Shown: one piece after another, positions 15,719 to 24,023 of the stretch
Layout of the letters: each line of letters starts with the position of its first letter
Position numbering within the stretch: position 1 is the stretch's first letter
Source of the DNA: Comamonadaceae bacterium
Lineage (GTDB): Bacteria; Pseudomonadota; Gammaproteobacteria; Burkholderiales; Burkholderiaceae_C
Direction: 5' to 3'
Assembly: GCA_947450675.1 (NCBI GenBank)
Contig: CANFWI010000030.1
Location: 1-37,065 of the forward strand
DNA: 37,065 bases
The notes under the pieces: generated by a model
Databases searched by the model: none
What the model saw: only the letters and a program-made list of their open reading frames with translations
What the model was told of the DNA's origin: nothing
Position numbers and translations under genes: made by a program

Positions 15719-16417
15719 TCAATCTGCGAATGGTTTGCCTCGATACCAAGCCTTTTGCGCGAAGCGCAGCATGGGTTTGTCGCCCGCAGTGTCGCCGTAG
15801 GCGTAGAGTGTGAGGCTGGCCAATTCGGCTTGGTTGTAACGTTCTGCCAGCCAGGCTTGCAAACGAATGACTTTTTGTTGGCCGTGACAGTTGGGTGTTT
15901 TCATGCGGCCGGTGAGCTGCTCGGCAACTTGCAAGCCCTGCCCTGTGAGCTCAGGCTCTTTGCGTTCGACTTCCATCTGCGTGCAAATCAGGCCGTCGAA
16001 GCCCAAAATTTCTGCCGCCCGCACAAGGTAAATGTCGGGTGAAGCACTGACCATGACGCAGCGGTGCCCCGCCGCCCGGTGCCAGGCGAGTCGGGCCATC
16101 GTCGGGTCTTGCGCGCCCCTCATTTGCCCCGGCAATTGTTCACGGGCCCAGCGTTCGGCCCAGCGCTGCACTTCGGCCGTGGGCACGCCTTGCAACGCCG
16201 CCTTGAACAAACGCGCTTTGGCAATGTCGTTGCGCACCAGCCGCAGCGCATGGCCGACCAACCACGGACTGCTGCGCAGCAACGCCCACGCAAAACGCGG
16301 CCAACCCAGCGCACTGGCCAAAAAAGGCAGCAAAGTGTCGCCGTGGGTCAGGGTGCCGTCGAAGTCAAACGCCGCTACGCAAAGCCCAGGCGTGTCTGAT
16401 TTGTCTACCTCGGGCAT
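15719..16417 (-). CDS. HAD-IB family phosphatase
   Basis: The product is 232 residues from the ATG at 16417, which overlaps the glycosyltransferase 3' end by 13 bases. A TTG at 16432 is less likely. HAD motifs are VAAFDFDGTLTHGDTLLPFL (nucleophile DxD), CVMVSASPDIYLVRAAEILG (motif II Ser), and YAYGDTAGDKPMLRFAQKAW (motif IV). This is the SerB/PgpC-like IB subclass that dephosphorylates small molecules or lipid-linked phosphates. As the last gene of an operon with a UbiA-type phosphoribosyltransferase, it is a natural candidate for removing the 5-phosphate from polyprenyl-phosphoryl-phosphoribose. That is inference from context. Confidence 0.87.
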   Translation of the reverse strand: MPEVDKSDTPGLCVAAFDFDGTLTHGDTLLPFLASALGWPRFAWALLRSSPWLVGHALRLVRNDIAKARLFKAALQGVPTAEVQRWAERWAREQLPGQMRGAQDPTMARLAWHRAAGHRCVMVSASPDIYLVRAAEILGFDGLICTQMEVERKEPELTGQGLQVAEQLTGRMKTPNCHGQQKVIRLQAWLAERYNQAELASLTLYAYGDTAGDKPMLRFAQKAWYRGKPFAD

Positions 16418-17985
16418 CGCACCTGGCCGCAATAGCGCTCACAAAACGGGCAACCGGTCATCGGCAGCCATGTGGGGATGTTGTAGTAACGCTTGAAGAT
16501 AGTCCCCAGCACGCCGTCGCGGTAGGCCGGAAAGTTAAAGCCCTGCCCTTCGACCACATAAAACGTCACGCCGCTTTGCTCGATGGGACTCACATCGACC
16601 ACGTCGAAGTAAGGCCGGTAGTTGGCCAGGTCTGGCTGACCGCCGTGGATGATGCGGACGGTCTTGCCCTGGTACAGCGAGAAGTCGACCAGCATGTCGT
16701 CTTGTCGCGCATGAAAGCGGCCCGGGCCAAACACCGGCACGTAGCGGCGCAGCTCAAAACCATAGATCGAGGCCGGCGTGTAGGCGTCAGCCATGATCAC
16801 GACACCCGGCGCATCGACCTGCTTCAAGATCGCTTGCGCGTCAAAGCTGCGCACGATGCTGGGGTAGAGTGCCGTTTTTTTCCAATCGGCCGGCGAGCTC
16901 ATGCCGATGCCGGCCACCACCAGCACATGCAAGCCGGTGAAAAGCGCCAAACCAAGGGCGCAGGCTTTGAGACGTTCCGCCGGCAGGGCCAGCGCCAGCA
17001 GCGCAAAACCGAAGGGGTAAAACGACAACACCCAGTGCAGGCCGATGACTTTCTTGAATGACAGCAGCGCAAAAAAGGCCAGCGGCACCAGCACCAAACA
17101 GGCCAGCAGGCGGTGCTGCACGGCGGTGCTGCGCAGCGCTTGCCGGTGCTTCCAGCCGAGCCAAACCGCCGCCGGGCTGGCGAGGTACAGCATCATGCCG
17201 AGGTACATGAAGGGTTTGCGCAACTCAAAGTGGTCGTCTTCGTTGCGGTTGAAGAGGTTGAACATGATGTTCGGCCAGCCGTGGTCCATGTTCCAGGCGA
17301 TGTTGATGGCCGGGCCGGGCAAGGCGCACAGCACCAACAGCGCCAAGCCCTGCCAGCGCTCACGCCGCCAGAAGGCGAAGTAGACCAAATACGTCAAGCC
17401 GAGCACCACAGAAAAGTACTTGGACAAAAACGCACAACCCAGAAAAACACCCGACAGCGCGTAGAGGCCGCGCGTTGCAGCGTCCAGCCTTGGCCGCAGT
17501 TCGGCGCGCAACATGACGGCCACCGACAGCATCGACCAGAACATCAAAGGCGTGTCGGTGGTGATGAGCACGTTGAGCCAGTTGATGGGCGCCAGCCAAA
17601 AGAACAGCACGGCCCAGCCAGCGCGTTGCCCGGCCACCGGCTGCAGCGCCCAACCCAAAGCCGCGCCCAAAGCCAGCGGCAACAGCACCACCGGCAGGCG
17701 AATGGCCCAGAGCGAGTCACCGAACACACCGCGCATCAGGCCGATCAGCCAACCGACCATCGGCGGGTGGTCGTAATAGCCCCAGTCTTTGTAAACGCCC
17801 CACCAGTAGAAAAAAGCTTCATCCCCGGTAACGGGGAAAACGACTGCAATCCACAGCCGCAAGGCCAGCGAAGCCAGACCGACGGCGAGCAGCCAGCGCA
17901 TCAATCCACCTTGTAAGTCGCCCGGCAATGCTGGTTGGGCTGACAGTGAAAAACCGGACGGCGCGGCAGCAGGGGTGGAGTTCAT
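16405..17985 (-). CDS. GT39/PMT_2-type membrane glycosyltransferase
   Basis: The product is 526 residues with about ten or more membrane segments. The first periplasmic loop carries FPVTGDEAFFYWWGVYKDWG followed by YYDHPPMVGWLIGLMRGVFG, the PMT_2/ArnT-type signature with its catalytic acidic residues and DHPP motif. Such enzymes take a sugar from a polyprenyl-phosphate carrier on the periplasmic face and attach it to a protein, lipid A or glycan. The C-terminal domain ends in CPFCERYCGQVRCPR, an unusual Cys-rich tail. The gene follows the flippase-like gene by 9 bases and overlaps the phosphatase. The acceptor is unknown. Confidence 0.86.
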   Translation of the reverse strand: MNSTPAAAPSGFSLSAQPALPGDLQGGLMRWLLAVGLASLALRLWIAVVFPVTGDEAFFYWWGVYKDWGYYDHPPMVGWLIGLMRGVFGDSLWAIRLPVVLLPLALGAALGWALQPVAGQRAGWAVLFFWLAPINWLNVLITTDTPLMFWSMLSVAVMLRAELRPRLDAATRGLYALSGVFLGCAFLSKYFSVVLGLTYLVYFAFWRRERWQGLALLVLCALPGPAINIAWNMDHGWPNIMFNLFNRNEDDHFELRKPFMYLGMMLYLASPAAVWLGWKHRQALRSTAVQHRLLACLVLVPLAFFALLSFKKVIGLHWVLSFYPFGFALLALALPAERLKACALGLALFTGLHVLVVAGIGMSSPADWKKTALYPSIVRSFDAQAILKQVDAPGVVIMADAYTPASIYGFELRRYVPVFGPGRFHARQDDMLVDFSLYQGKTVRIIHGGQPDLANYRPYFDVVDVSPIEQSGVTFYVVEGQGFNFPAYRDGVLGTIFKRYYNIPTWLPMTGCPFCERYCGQVRCPR

Positions 17986-17994
17986 GAGGGGAAA

Positions 17995-19011
17995 TTAAAA
18001 GCGAATGTCTTTGCGAATGGCCACACTGTAAAGCAGAGCCATGAGGCCCAGCGACACGGCCAGCCAAAGCGTCAGCAAGCGCACCAGCACCGTCAGCGCG
18101 ACGGCTGTGCCGACGGCTGCACCCTGCCCAACCAACAGCGCCACCAACACGGCTTCTGTACCGCCCAGCCCGGCAGGCAAGGCCGACAGCGCGCCGCCGA
18201 CCATGGCCAGCGCATAAAAACCGGCGGCCAGCCATGCTGAAATATCCAAGCCGGCAGCCCGGCACAGCAGCGCCACCGCCACACCTTGTGCAGCCCAAGC
18301 CGCCAGTGTGAGCGCCAGCCAACGCCACGGCCGATGGGTCAAGCAATGCCAGGCCTCACGCAGCCACGATAGGCGTTCAGCCCAACGCGACTGACGAATG
18401 ATGCGGCGCAGCACACCCAAAACAGCCAGCCCGCCCAGCACGGCAAGCGTCAACAAACCCACACTCCAGCCCCAAAAGCCAAGACCCAAAGAGCTGAACC
18501 CCTGAGCGCTGTGCCACTCGAACCAAGCCAACCAGCCCAGCGCGGGCAAGGCCATGAGCAAGAGACACAGCAAATCGGCCAAGCGCTCAGCGCCAAAAAT
18601 CGCTAGACTTTGCGCCGTGCTGAGCGGCTGACGCACCAACCACAGGCCGCGCACGGCCTCGCCCACATTGCCGGGCGTGGGCGTGAGCGCGTAGCCGGCG
18701 ACATACAAACGCAAACCTTCAAGCACGCCGAGGGGGCGCTGGTAATGGGCCATCCAGCCGCGCCATCGCAAGCCGCGCAGCAGGTAGTTCAGCAGACACA
18801 GCGCGGCAGCCGCCAGCCCGGTGAGGGAAAACAAGCCTGTGAGCGCAACAGCAGGCGACGCCTCACCGAAAAAAGCCAGCGCTGCAGCGTAGGCCGTGGC
18901 CACCAGCCCCAACACCAGCAAGAGTTTTTTGATGGACAGGCGCGGTGCAGGCATTACAGGCATTGAAGGCGTTGTAGGCAGTTCTGGCGGTTCAACCCGC
19001 GATGGGCTCAC
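17995..19011 (-). CDS. Flippase-like / lysylphosphatidylglycerol-synthase-type membrane protein
   Basis: The product is about 338 residues from the GTG at 19011, which overlaps the UbiA stop as GTGA. An ATG at 18963 is the alternative (322 residues). It has about eight hydrophobic segments and the family motifs LLRGLRWRGWMAHYQRPLGV, YVAGYALTPTPGNVGEAVRG and ALSALPAGLGGTEAVLVALL. These mark the LPG_synthase_TM (flippase-like) family, here without a catalytic aminoacyl domain. Members are thought to move polyprenyl-linked or lipid substrates across the inner membrane. It sits between the presumed carrier-loading enzyme and the presumed transferase, in line with a translocation step. Confidence 0.82.
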   Translation of the reverse strand: MSPSRVEPPELPTTPSMPVMPAPRLSIKKLLLVLGLVATAYAAALAFFGEASPAVALTGLFSLTGLAAAALCLLNYLLRGLRWRGWMAHYQRPLGVLEGLRLYVAGYALTPTPGNVGEAVRGLWLVRQPLSTAQSLAIFGAERLADLLCLLLMALPALGWLAWFEWHSAQGFSSLGLGFWGWSVGLLTLAVLGGLAVLGVLRRIIRQSRWAERLSWLREAWHCLTHRPWRWLALTLAAWAAQGVAVALLCRAAGLDISAWLAAGFYALAMVGGALSALPAGLGGTEAVLVALLVGQGAAVGTAVALTVLVRLLTLWLAVSLGLMALLYSVAIRKDIRF

Positions 19012-19862
19012 CAGAGAAATCCAAAAAACACCAACAACCAACCCGCACCGGCAGCCACCGTCCACGGGTCGCGCATCAAATCACGCGCGACGTCTTCACC
19101 CTTGCCGCGGTGCACTTGGTAGGCGTAGCGCAACAAGCCGAAGATGACAAAGGGCACGGTGTAAATCAAACGCTCACCGTGCAGACCCTGCGCCTCCGGG
19201 CTGGTGGCAAACAAGCTGTAGGTGATGATGGTGGCGGTCATGGTCACAGACATGAAGCTGTCTAGCAGCGCCGGCGGGTAATCTGCCAACACAGACCGCT
19301 GGCTCGCCACGTCATGAAAGGTCTCGGCCTTGCGCTTGGAAAACCCCAAAAACAGCGCCACAAACAAGCCCGTGAGCAGCAACCAGCGCGACGGCGCAAT
19401 GCCCACCGCCAGCGTGCCGGCGAGCAGGCGGATCATGAAGCCCGAAGCGATGACGCCAACGTCCACCACGGGCACCCGTTTGAGCCGCAAGGAATAAGCC
19501 ACATTGAGACCGATGTAAAGGGCCAACAACGTCAATAAAACGGGGTTGTCGGCCGCCAGCCAAACGCCGGCTATCAGCAAGACCAGCCCCAACACGGCGG
19601 CTTGGGGCAGCGTCACCTGACCGCTGGCGAGTGGTCGAAAGCGTTTGGTCGGGTGTTCCGCATCGGCATGGCGGTCCAGCCAGTCATTGACGACATAGAC
19701 CATGCTGGAAATGCAGCAAAACGCCGCAAAGGCGAGCAACACGTGGTGGATGAGCGCAGGGTTGCGCCAGTTTTCACTGAACAGCAGGCCGGCAAAAACA
19801 AAAACGTTTTTGAGCCACTGGTGCGGGCGCATTAACTTGAGAAAGCCGGGCATGGGCAACAT
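19008..19862 (-). CDS. UbiA-family polyprenyl-phosphate phosphoribosyltransferase (DPPR synthase type)
   Basis: The protein is about 284 residues from MLPMPGFLKLMRPHQWLKNV. The frame is open further to a TTG at 19934, but that part derives from a repeat-like segment. The Mg-binding NDxxD motif is in SMVYVVNDWLDRHADAEHPT, followed by KRFRPLASG. YSLRLKRVPVVDVGVIASGF is the second motif region that separates DPPR synthases (Rv3806c-like) from ubiquinone UbiA. The reaction moves phosphoribose from PRPP to polyprenyl phosphate in the inner membrane. First gene of a four-gene operon. Confidence 0.88.
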   Translation of the reverse strand: MLPMPGFLKLMRPHQWLKNVFVFAGLLFSENWRNPALIHHVLLAFAAFCCISSMVYVVNDWLDRHADAEHPTKRFRPLASGQVTLPQAAVLGLVLLIAGVWLAADNPVLLTLLALYIGLNVAYSLRLKRVPVVDVGVIASGFMIRLLAGTLAVGIAPSRWLLLTGLFVALFLGFSKRKAETFHDVASQRSVLADYPPALLDSFMSVTMTATIITYSLFATSPEAQGLHGERLIYTVPFVIFGLLRYAYQVHRGKGEDVARDLMRDPWTVAAGAGWLLVFFGFLW

Positions 19863-19917
19863 AGATGAAAGGCGGTCAGATGGGATCCTGAAGAGCATAA
19901 CTGACGATCCAAGGCAG

Positions 19918-19972
19918 ACTGCGCTGCGCGCCAATCCATGACCCCTCCGTCATGGCGCTCGCAGCGACGGAA
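19918..19972. repeat. Degenerate REP-like segments upstream of the UbiA gene
   Basis: GCGCTGCGCGCCAATCCAT (19921-19939) and CCGTCATGGCGCTCGCAGCG resemble the two halves of the REP-like element inside and after fcl. They are in changed order and partly degenerate. Like the copy at 2695, the segment is followed by an AATTTTG run. The relationship is by eye only. Confidence 0.4.
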
Positions 19973-20046
19973 TTTTGAGCGTGCTGCTCAAGGTCTGCGC
20001 GCGGTATAAACCCAAAGTCAAACAACTCTCAAGCAAATACTTTTCT

Positions 20047-20439
20047 ATGATTCACCACCTCGACCACTTGGTGCTCACCACCAGCAACGAAGCCGCCTGC
20101 ATCGACTTTTACACGCGGGTACTGGGCATGACGCTGGAAAGCTTTGTCGGCGGGACGCCGCCCGTGACGCGCCAAGCCTTCAAGTTCGGGCAGCAAAAGA
20201 TCAACCTGCATGTCAAAGGCTCGGAGTTTGAGCCGAAGGCACACTTGCCAGTGCCGGGTGCGCTCGACTTGTGTTTTATTGCCAGTGTGCCGCTGCAACA
20301 GGTCATCGACAAACTACAACGTGACAACTGGCCGGTCATCGAAGGGCCGGTGCTGCGCACGGGTGCAACAGGCAGAATTCGCTCGGTGTACGTGCGTGAT
20401 CCAGACCTGAACTTGATCGAAATTTCTGAGCAGGTCTGA
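20047..20439 (+). CDS. VOC (glyoxalase/extradiol-dioxygenase fold) family protein
   Basis: The product is 130 residues from the ATG at 20047, chosen because MIHHLDHLVLTTSNEAACID is the normal VOC N-terminus. Upstream codons to 19975 have no family support. The beta-alpha-beta-beta-beta halves are visible with metal-ligand positions: His in LDHLVL, His in KINLHVKG, and Glu in DPDLNLIEISEQ. These small proteins are often annotated as glyoxalase or VOC family virulence proteins. The substrate cannot be predicted. It precedes the PHA-system gene by 57 bases on the same strand. Confidence 0.82.
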   Translation: MIHHLDHLVLTTSNEAACIDFYTRVLGMTLESFVGGTPPVTRQAFKFGQQKINLHVKGSEFEPKAHLPVPGALDLCFIASVPLQQVIDKLQRDNWPVIEGPVLRTGATGRIRSVYVRDPDLNLIEISEQV

Positions 20440-20496
20440 CAAAATAGCCAGTTGTCTGCACCGACAACCCGACACACTGAGCAACAGGAAAAATCA

Positions 20497-20826
20497 ATGG
20501 CCGATATTCACATTGAACGCGAGCACCGCATGGACTTCACCGACGCCCGCAAGACCGCCGCTCTGTGGGTGCAGCAGGCCGAAGAAAAGTTCGACATGCG
20601 CTGCACGTATGTGGATGGCTTGGAGAGCGACCAAGTCAGCTTCACGCGCTCTGGCGTCAGTGGCATGCTGACGGTCAGCCAAGATAAGTTTGCAATTGAT
20701 GCGCAGTTGGGCTTTTTGCTGGGCGCGTTCAAAGACCGCATTGAAAGCGAGATTCAGAAAAACCTCGACAAACTGCTGGCCCAACGGCCTGAGCCGGCAA
20801 ACTTAAGCAGCGGCGAAACGCTGTGA
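20497..20826 (+). CDS. Polyhydroxyalkanoic acid system family protein
   Basis: The product is 109 residues, starting at the ATG at 20497 behind [26 protein letters not shown] and the central [20 protein letters not shown] followed by [20 protein letters not shown] match the small PHA-system family (PHA_gran_rgn type), which is often linked to PHA metabolism in proteobacteria. The molecular function is not established. Its 3' end overlaps the convergent coaX by 24 bases. Confidence 0.8.
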   Translation: MADIHIEREHRMDFTDARKTAALWVQQAEEKFDMRCTYVDGLESDQVSFTRSGVSGMLTVSQDKFAIDAQLGFLLGAFKDRIESEIQKNLDKLLAQRPEPANLSSGETL

Positions 20827-21573
20827 AGCGATCTCCAACAAGCCGTCAAAAATAAGGCTGTCGACCAACTCAAAATGCCCGGTCATGCTGGGGGCCATTT
20901 TCCAGCCGGCGCCACCGGTCATCATGCAGACCGGCGCTTCGCCGCAATGGCGGGTCAGGTTGTCAACCATGCGCTGCACGGCACCGGCAATGGCGAAAGT
21001 GCCGCCGCTGGTGAGCGCGTCGCTGGTGTTAGTCGGGAAATCAATCACGTCGCCGGTCGGCACATGCAAGCCAGCCGTGCCAGACTCTAGCGCTCGCAAC
21101 ATGATGCCGTGGCCGGGCAAGATAATGCCGCCCAAAAAGTTGCCCTGACCGTCTAGGGCTTCGACCGTGACGGCAGTACCAACCATGACCACGACGCAAG
21201 GCTTTTGCTGACCGCGTGCCAGCAGGCGGTGGCGCGCACCGATCATGGCGACCCAGCGGTCAGTGCCTAGCCGGGTCGGGTGTTCATAACCGTTGCTGAC
21301 GCCGCACTCCTGCGCCGTTGAGACCACCCAGCGCGGCAGCGCATCCCAGTGTTCCATCTGCTCGACCACCCGGCCTTTGATGGCGTCCCCGGCCACGATG
21401 CAACCCAGAATGCAGTCAGGCGGCGGCAGGGTTTTGAACTCTTGTTCGGCGAGTTTGTCGATATTTTCCAAAAATACAGCGCCGTGCGCCAACAAACGAG
21501 CCCCCGTCACAGGGGCTTCGTAATAAGCCCATTTCAGGCGGGTGTTGCCTACGTCAAGCGCTAAAAAAGTCAT
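20803..21573 (-). CDS. coaX: Type III pantothenate kinase
   Basis: CoaX is 256 residues and phosphorylates pantothenate in the first step of coenzyme A synthesis. It has the phosphate loop [20 protein letters not shown], the pantothenate-binding [14 protein letters not shown] and the second phosphate region [13 protein letters not shown]. In many type III kinases that last motif reads Asp-x-Gly-Thr; here the first position is Met. I cannot tell whether this is normal for the betaproteobacterial clade. The ATG at 21573 is well placed before the first strand. It has no co-transcribed birA in view; a rhodanese gene lies 21 bases upstream on the same strand. Confidence 0.92.
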   Translation of the reverse strand: MTFLALDVGNTRLKWAYYEAPVTGARLLAHGAVFLENIDKLAEQEFKTLPPPDCILGCIVAGDAIKGRVVEQMEHWDALPRWVVSTAQECGVSNGYEHPTRLGTDRWVAMIGARHRLLARGQQKPCVVVMVGTAVTVEALDGQGNFLGGIILPGHGIMLRALESGTAGLHVPTGDVIDFPTNTSDALTSGGTFAIAGAVQRMVDNLTRHCGEAPVCMMTGGAGWKMAPSMTGHFELVDSLIFDGLLEIASQRFAAA

Positions 21574-21594
21574 TGGGCTGGATTATGAACACTT

Positions 21595-22020
21595 TCACTT
21601 CTGCCGCCACGGCAAACCCCGTTGACGCCAACCGGCCAACAAACCGCGGTGGCCATCGGTGTTGGCGTCGCCCTCGAAGCCTTCCAGAATGTTGTAGGCC
21701 TCTAGCCCGAGTTCGGTCGCGCGCTTGGCGGCGGCGATGGAACGAACGCCACTGCGACACAGTAAGACGGCTTTTTGTCCCGTCGGCACGGCTGCTTGAA
21801 TAGCGTCGTCAAAACTCGGGTTCATGGCCATGCCTGGCCACTGCTTCCAGGCCAGCGGCACCGCGCCAGGCACATAACCGACCCACTCCCGCTCGGCATC
21901 GCTGCGCACATCCACCAAGACCGCTTCGCCGGATTGGACCCATTGCCAGGCGAGTTCGGGCGAGACGTCGCCAGCGTAACCAGCGGCCGAAATGGGAGAA
22001 GACGTGTTTTGAGAGTTCAT
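21595..22020 (-). CDS. Rhodanese-like sulfurtransferase
   Basis: The product is 141 residues from the ATG at 22020 (MNSQNTSSPISAAGYAGDVS). The frame extends to 22068, but that N-terminus is not family-like. A single rhodanese domain shows VLVDVRSDAEREWVGYVPGA and the active-site loop KAVLLCRSGVRSIAAAKRAT, with Cys as the persulfide-carrying residue. A Gly/Trp-rich end, GLLAGWRQRGLPWRQ, is common in betaproteobacterial members. Probably cytoplasmic, as no signal peptide is seen. It is upstream of coaX in the same direction. Confidence 0.88.
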   Translation of the reverse strand: MNSQNTSSPISAAGYAGDVSPELAWQWVQSGEAVLVDVRSDAEREWVGYVPGAVPLAWKQWPGMAMNPSFDDAIQAAVPTGQKAVLLCRSGVRSIAAAKRATELGLEAYNILEGFEGDANTDGHRGLLAGWRQRGLPWRQK

Positions 22021-22181
22021 GGCTGCGTATTTTGCCGAATTGAAGGGCACACAACAGTTTTGCGACAAATAAAGCTTATAGCGTCGGACTTATCGGTAAA
22101 AACCCTCTTTCTTATTAATTGATACGTAGCGAACATTCATTAGCAACTACCAAATAACTATTTTTAAACGGAGACAACTGA

Positions 22182-23306
22182 ATGACTGAACACAAAAGCC
22201 CTCGCCGCCGCGGCCTCCTCAAAGGTGCAGCCATCGCCGCCGGCGCAGGGGTTATGGCCGCACCCATGCTGGCCACCGCGCAAACCACCACCACGCTGCG
22301 CTTTCAAAGCACTTGGCCGGCCAAAGACATCTTTCACGAGTACGCCACCGACTTTGCCAAAAAAGTCAATGACATGGCCAGCGGCAAACTCAAAATTGAA
22401 GTGCTGCCTGCCGGTGCGGTGGTGCCGGCATTTCAGTTGCTTGACGCGGTCAGCAAAGGCACGCTGGACGGCGGCCATGGCGTGATCGCCTATTGGTATG
22501 GCAAGAACACAGCCTTGGCCCTGTGGGGTTCCGGTCCAGCCTACGGCATGGACGCCAACATGGTGCTGGCTTGGCACAACTACGGCGGCGGCAAGGCGCT
22601 GGTCGACGAGATCTACAAGAGCTTGAACCTCGACGTCACGTCTTACCTGTACGGCCCGATGCCTTCGCAGCCACTTGGCTGGTTCAAAAAACCAGTGGCA
22701 CGTGTCGAAGACATGAAAGGCCTGAAGTTCCGCACCGTCGGCTTGGCAGTCGACGTCTTCACAAAAATGGGCACGGCAGTGAACCCATTGCCGGGCGGCG
22801 AGATTGTTCCGGCACTCGACCGCGGTCTGCTTGACGCGGCAGAGTTCAACAACGCCACCAGCGACCGGATTCTGGGCTTCCCTGACGTCGCCAAAAACTG
22901 CATGTTGCAAAGCTTCCACCAAAGCAGCGAGCAGTTCGAAATTCTCTTCAACCGCAGCAAGCTGGCCTCATTGGCGCCCGAATTGAAATCCATCATTGAC
23001 TACGCGGTGCAAGCGGCCAGCGCAGACATGAGCTGGAAAGCCATCCAACGCAATTCCGAAGACTACATTGCGCTGAAAAAAGAAGGCATCAAATTCTACA
23101 AAACACCGGACTCGGTGTTGCGCGCGCAACTGGCAGCGTGGGACACCACGATTGCCGAAAAATCCAAAGAAAACCCGATGTTCAAGAAAGTTCTGGACTC
23201 GCAAAAAGCTTTTGCACAGCGTGCTGGCCAATGGCACAACGACTACACCGTCGACTTCAAAATGGCCTTCAACCACTACTTTGGCAAGAACGCTAAAAAA
23301 GCCTGA
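22182..23306 (+). CDS. dctP: TRAP transporter substrate-binding protein (DctP type)
   Basis: The product is 374 residues. A twin-arginine-type signal (SPRRRGLLKGAAIAAGAGVM) ends near residue 34 before TTTTLRFQSTWPAKDI. The DctP fold motifs include the ligand-binding Arg in MKGLKFRTVGLAVDVFTKMG and the GGEIVPALDRGLLDAAEFNN segment, typical of the subgroup once labelled mannitol/chloroaromatic transport. The ligand is probably an organic acid, not identifiable here. It is preceded by GGAGAC and followed by a strong terminator-like hairpin ahead of the membrane genes, which would raise binding protein over permease. Confidence 0.92.
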   Translation: MTEHKSPRRRGLLKGAAIAAGAGVMAAPMLATAQTTTTLRFQSTWPAKDIFHEYATDFAKKVNDMASGKLKIEVLPAGAVVPAFQLLDAVSKGTLDGGHGVIAYWYGKNTALALWGSGPAYGMDANMVLAWHNYGGGKALVDEIYKSLNLDVTSYLYGPMPSQPLGWFKKPVARVEDMKGLKFRTVGLAVDVFTKMGTAVNPLPGGEIVPALDRGLLDAAEFNNATSDRILGFPDVAKNCMLQSFHQSSEQFEILFNRSKLASLAPELKSIIDYAVQAASADMSWKAIQRNSEDYIALKKEGIKFYKTPDSVLRAQLAAWDTTIAEKSKENPMFKKVLDSQKAFAQRAGQWHNDYTVDFKMAFNHYFGKNAKKA

Positions 23307-23334
23307 GTGAATCATTGAACCCCAAGTGAACCCC

Positions 23335-23367
23335 AAGGGGGCACCCATCCGGTGCCCCCTTGCTTTT
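23335..23367 (+). terminator. Intrinsic terminator/attenuator between dctP and dctQ
   Basis: AAGGGGGCACC (23335-23345) pairs perfectly with GGTGCCCCCTT (23351-23361) across CATCC, followed by GCTTTTTTG. It lies within the operon, so partial read-through would set transporter stoichiometry. Confidence 0.85.
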
Positions 23368-23402
23368 TTGTCAGCCGATAGCGCGGTATGCCAGGAGCTT
23401 CT

Positions 23403-24023
23403 ATGCAATCTTTTTTACTGAGCGTGGACCGTTTTTCCACTTGGATTGGCAAGGCCTTTGCCTGGAGCGTTGTCGCGCTGACGCTGTTGATTGCATGGGA
23501 GGTTTTTTGCCGCTATGTGCTGAACCGCCCGCACGCTTGGGTACTTGACGCACAGATCATGTTGTACGGAACCCTCTTCATGACCGCAGGGGCTTACACC
23601 TTGAGCAAAAACGGCCACGTGCGGGGTGATGTGCTTTACGGCTTCTTGCAGCCGCGCACGCAAGCGGTGATTGACCTGACGCTGTACTTGGTATTTTTTC
23701 TACCCGGCGTGATTGCGCTGACGTGGGCCGGCTGGGTTTACTTCAATGAGTCACTGGCCATCAATGAGCAGACCTTTTCGGCCGATGCGCTACCGCTCTA
23801 CCCTTTTAAATTCATCATTCCGCTGGCTGGTGCCCTGCTGCTGCTGCAAGGTGTGGTTGAAATCATTCGCTGCATGTTGTGCCTGCAAACGGGCGCGTGG
23901 GCACTGCGCGACGGTGACGTGGAGGAAGTCGATGTTGAAAAACTCAAGGCCATGGTGCACGTGAAGGACGAAGACATGGCGGCACTCGAACGCGAACTCG
24001 AACTTCAGGGAGAGCGCAAATGA
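23403..24023 (+). CDS. dctQ: TRAP transporter small permease (DctQ type)
   Basis: The product is 206 residues from the ATG at 23403, which has CAGGAG ten bases upstream; the ATG at 23388 lies before that site. There are four membrane segments, with WEVFCRYVLNRPHAWVLDAQ after the first and YTLSKNGHVRGDVLYGFLQP, the DctQ signature. A charged C-terminal tail (VDVEKLKAMVHVKDEDMAAL) is longer than usual and cytoplasmic. The stop overlaps the dctM ATG (ATGA). Confidence 0.9.
   Translation: MQSFLLSVDRFSTWIGKAFAWSVVALTLLIAWEVFCRYVLNRPHAWVLDAQIMLYGTLFMTAGAYTLSKNGHVRGDVLYGFLQPRTQAVIDLTLYLVFFLPGVIALTWAGWVYFNESLAINEQTFSADALPLYPFKFIIPLAGALLLLQGVVEIIRCMLCLQTGAWALRDGDVEEVDVEKLKAMVHVKDEDMAALERELELQGERK

Noticed and set aside
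17113-17916. 267-codon plus-strand frame opposite the GT39 gene
   Set aside because: His/Gln-rich antisense reading of a membrane-protein gene, with no motif and no ribosome binding site.
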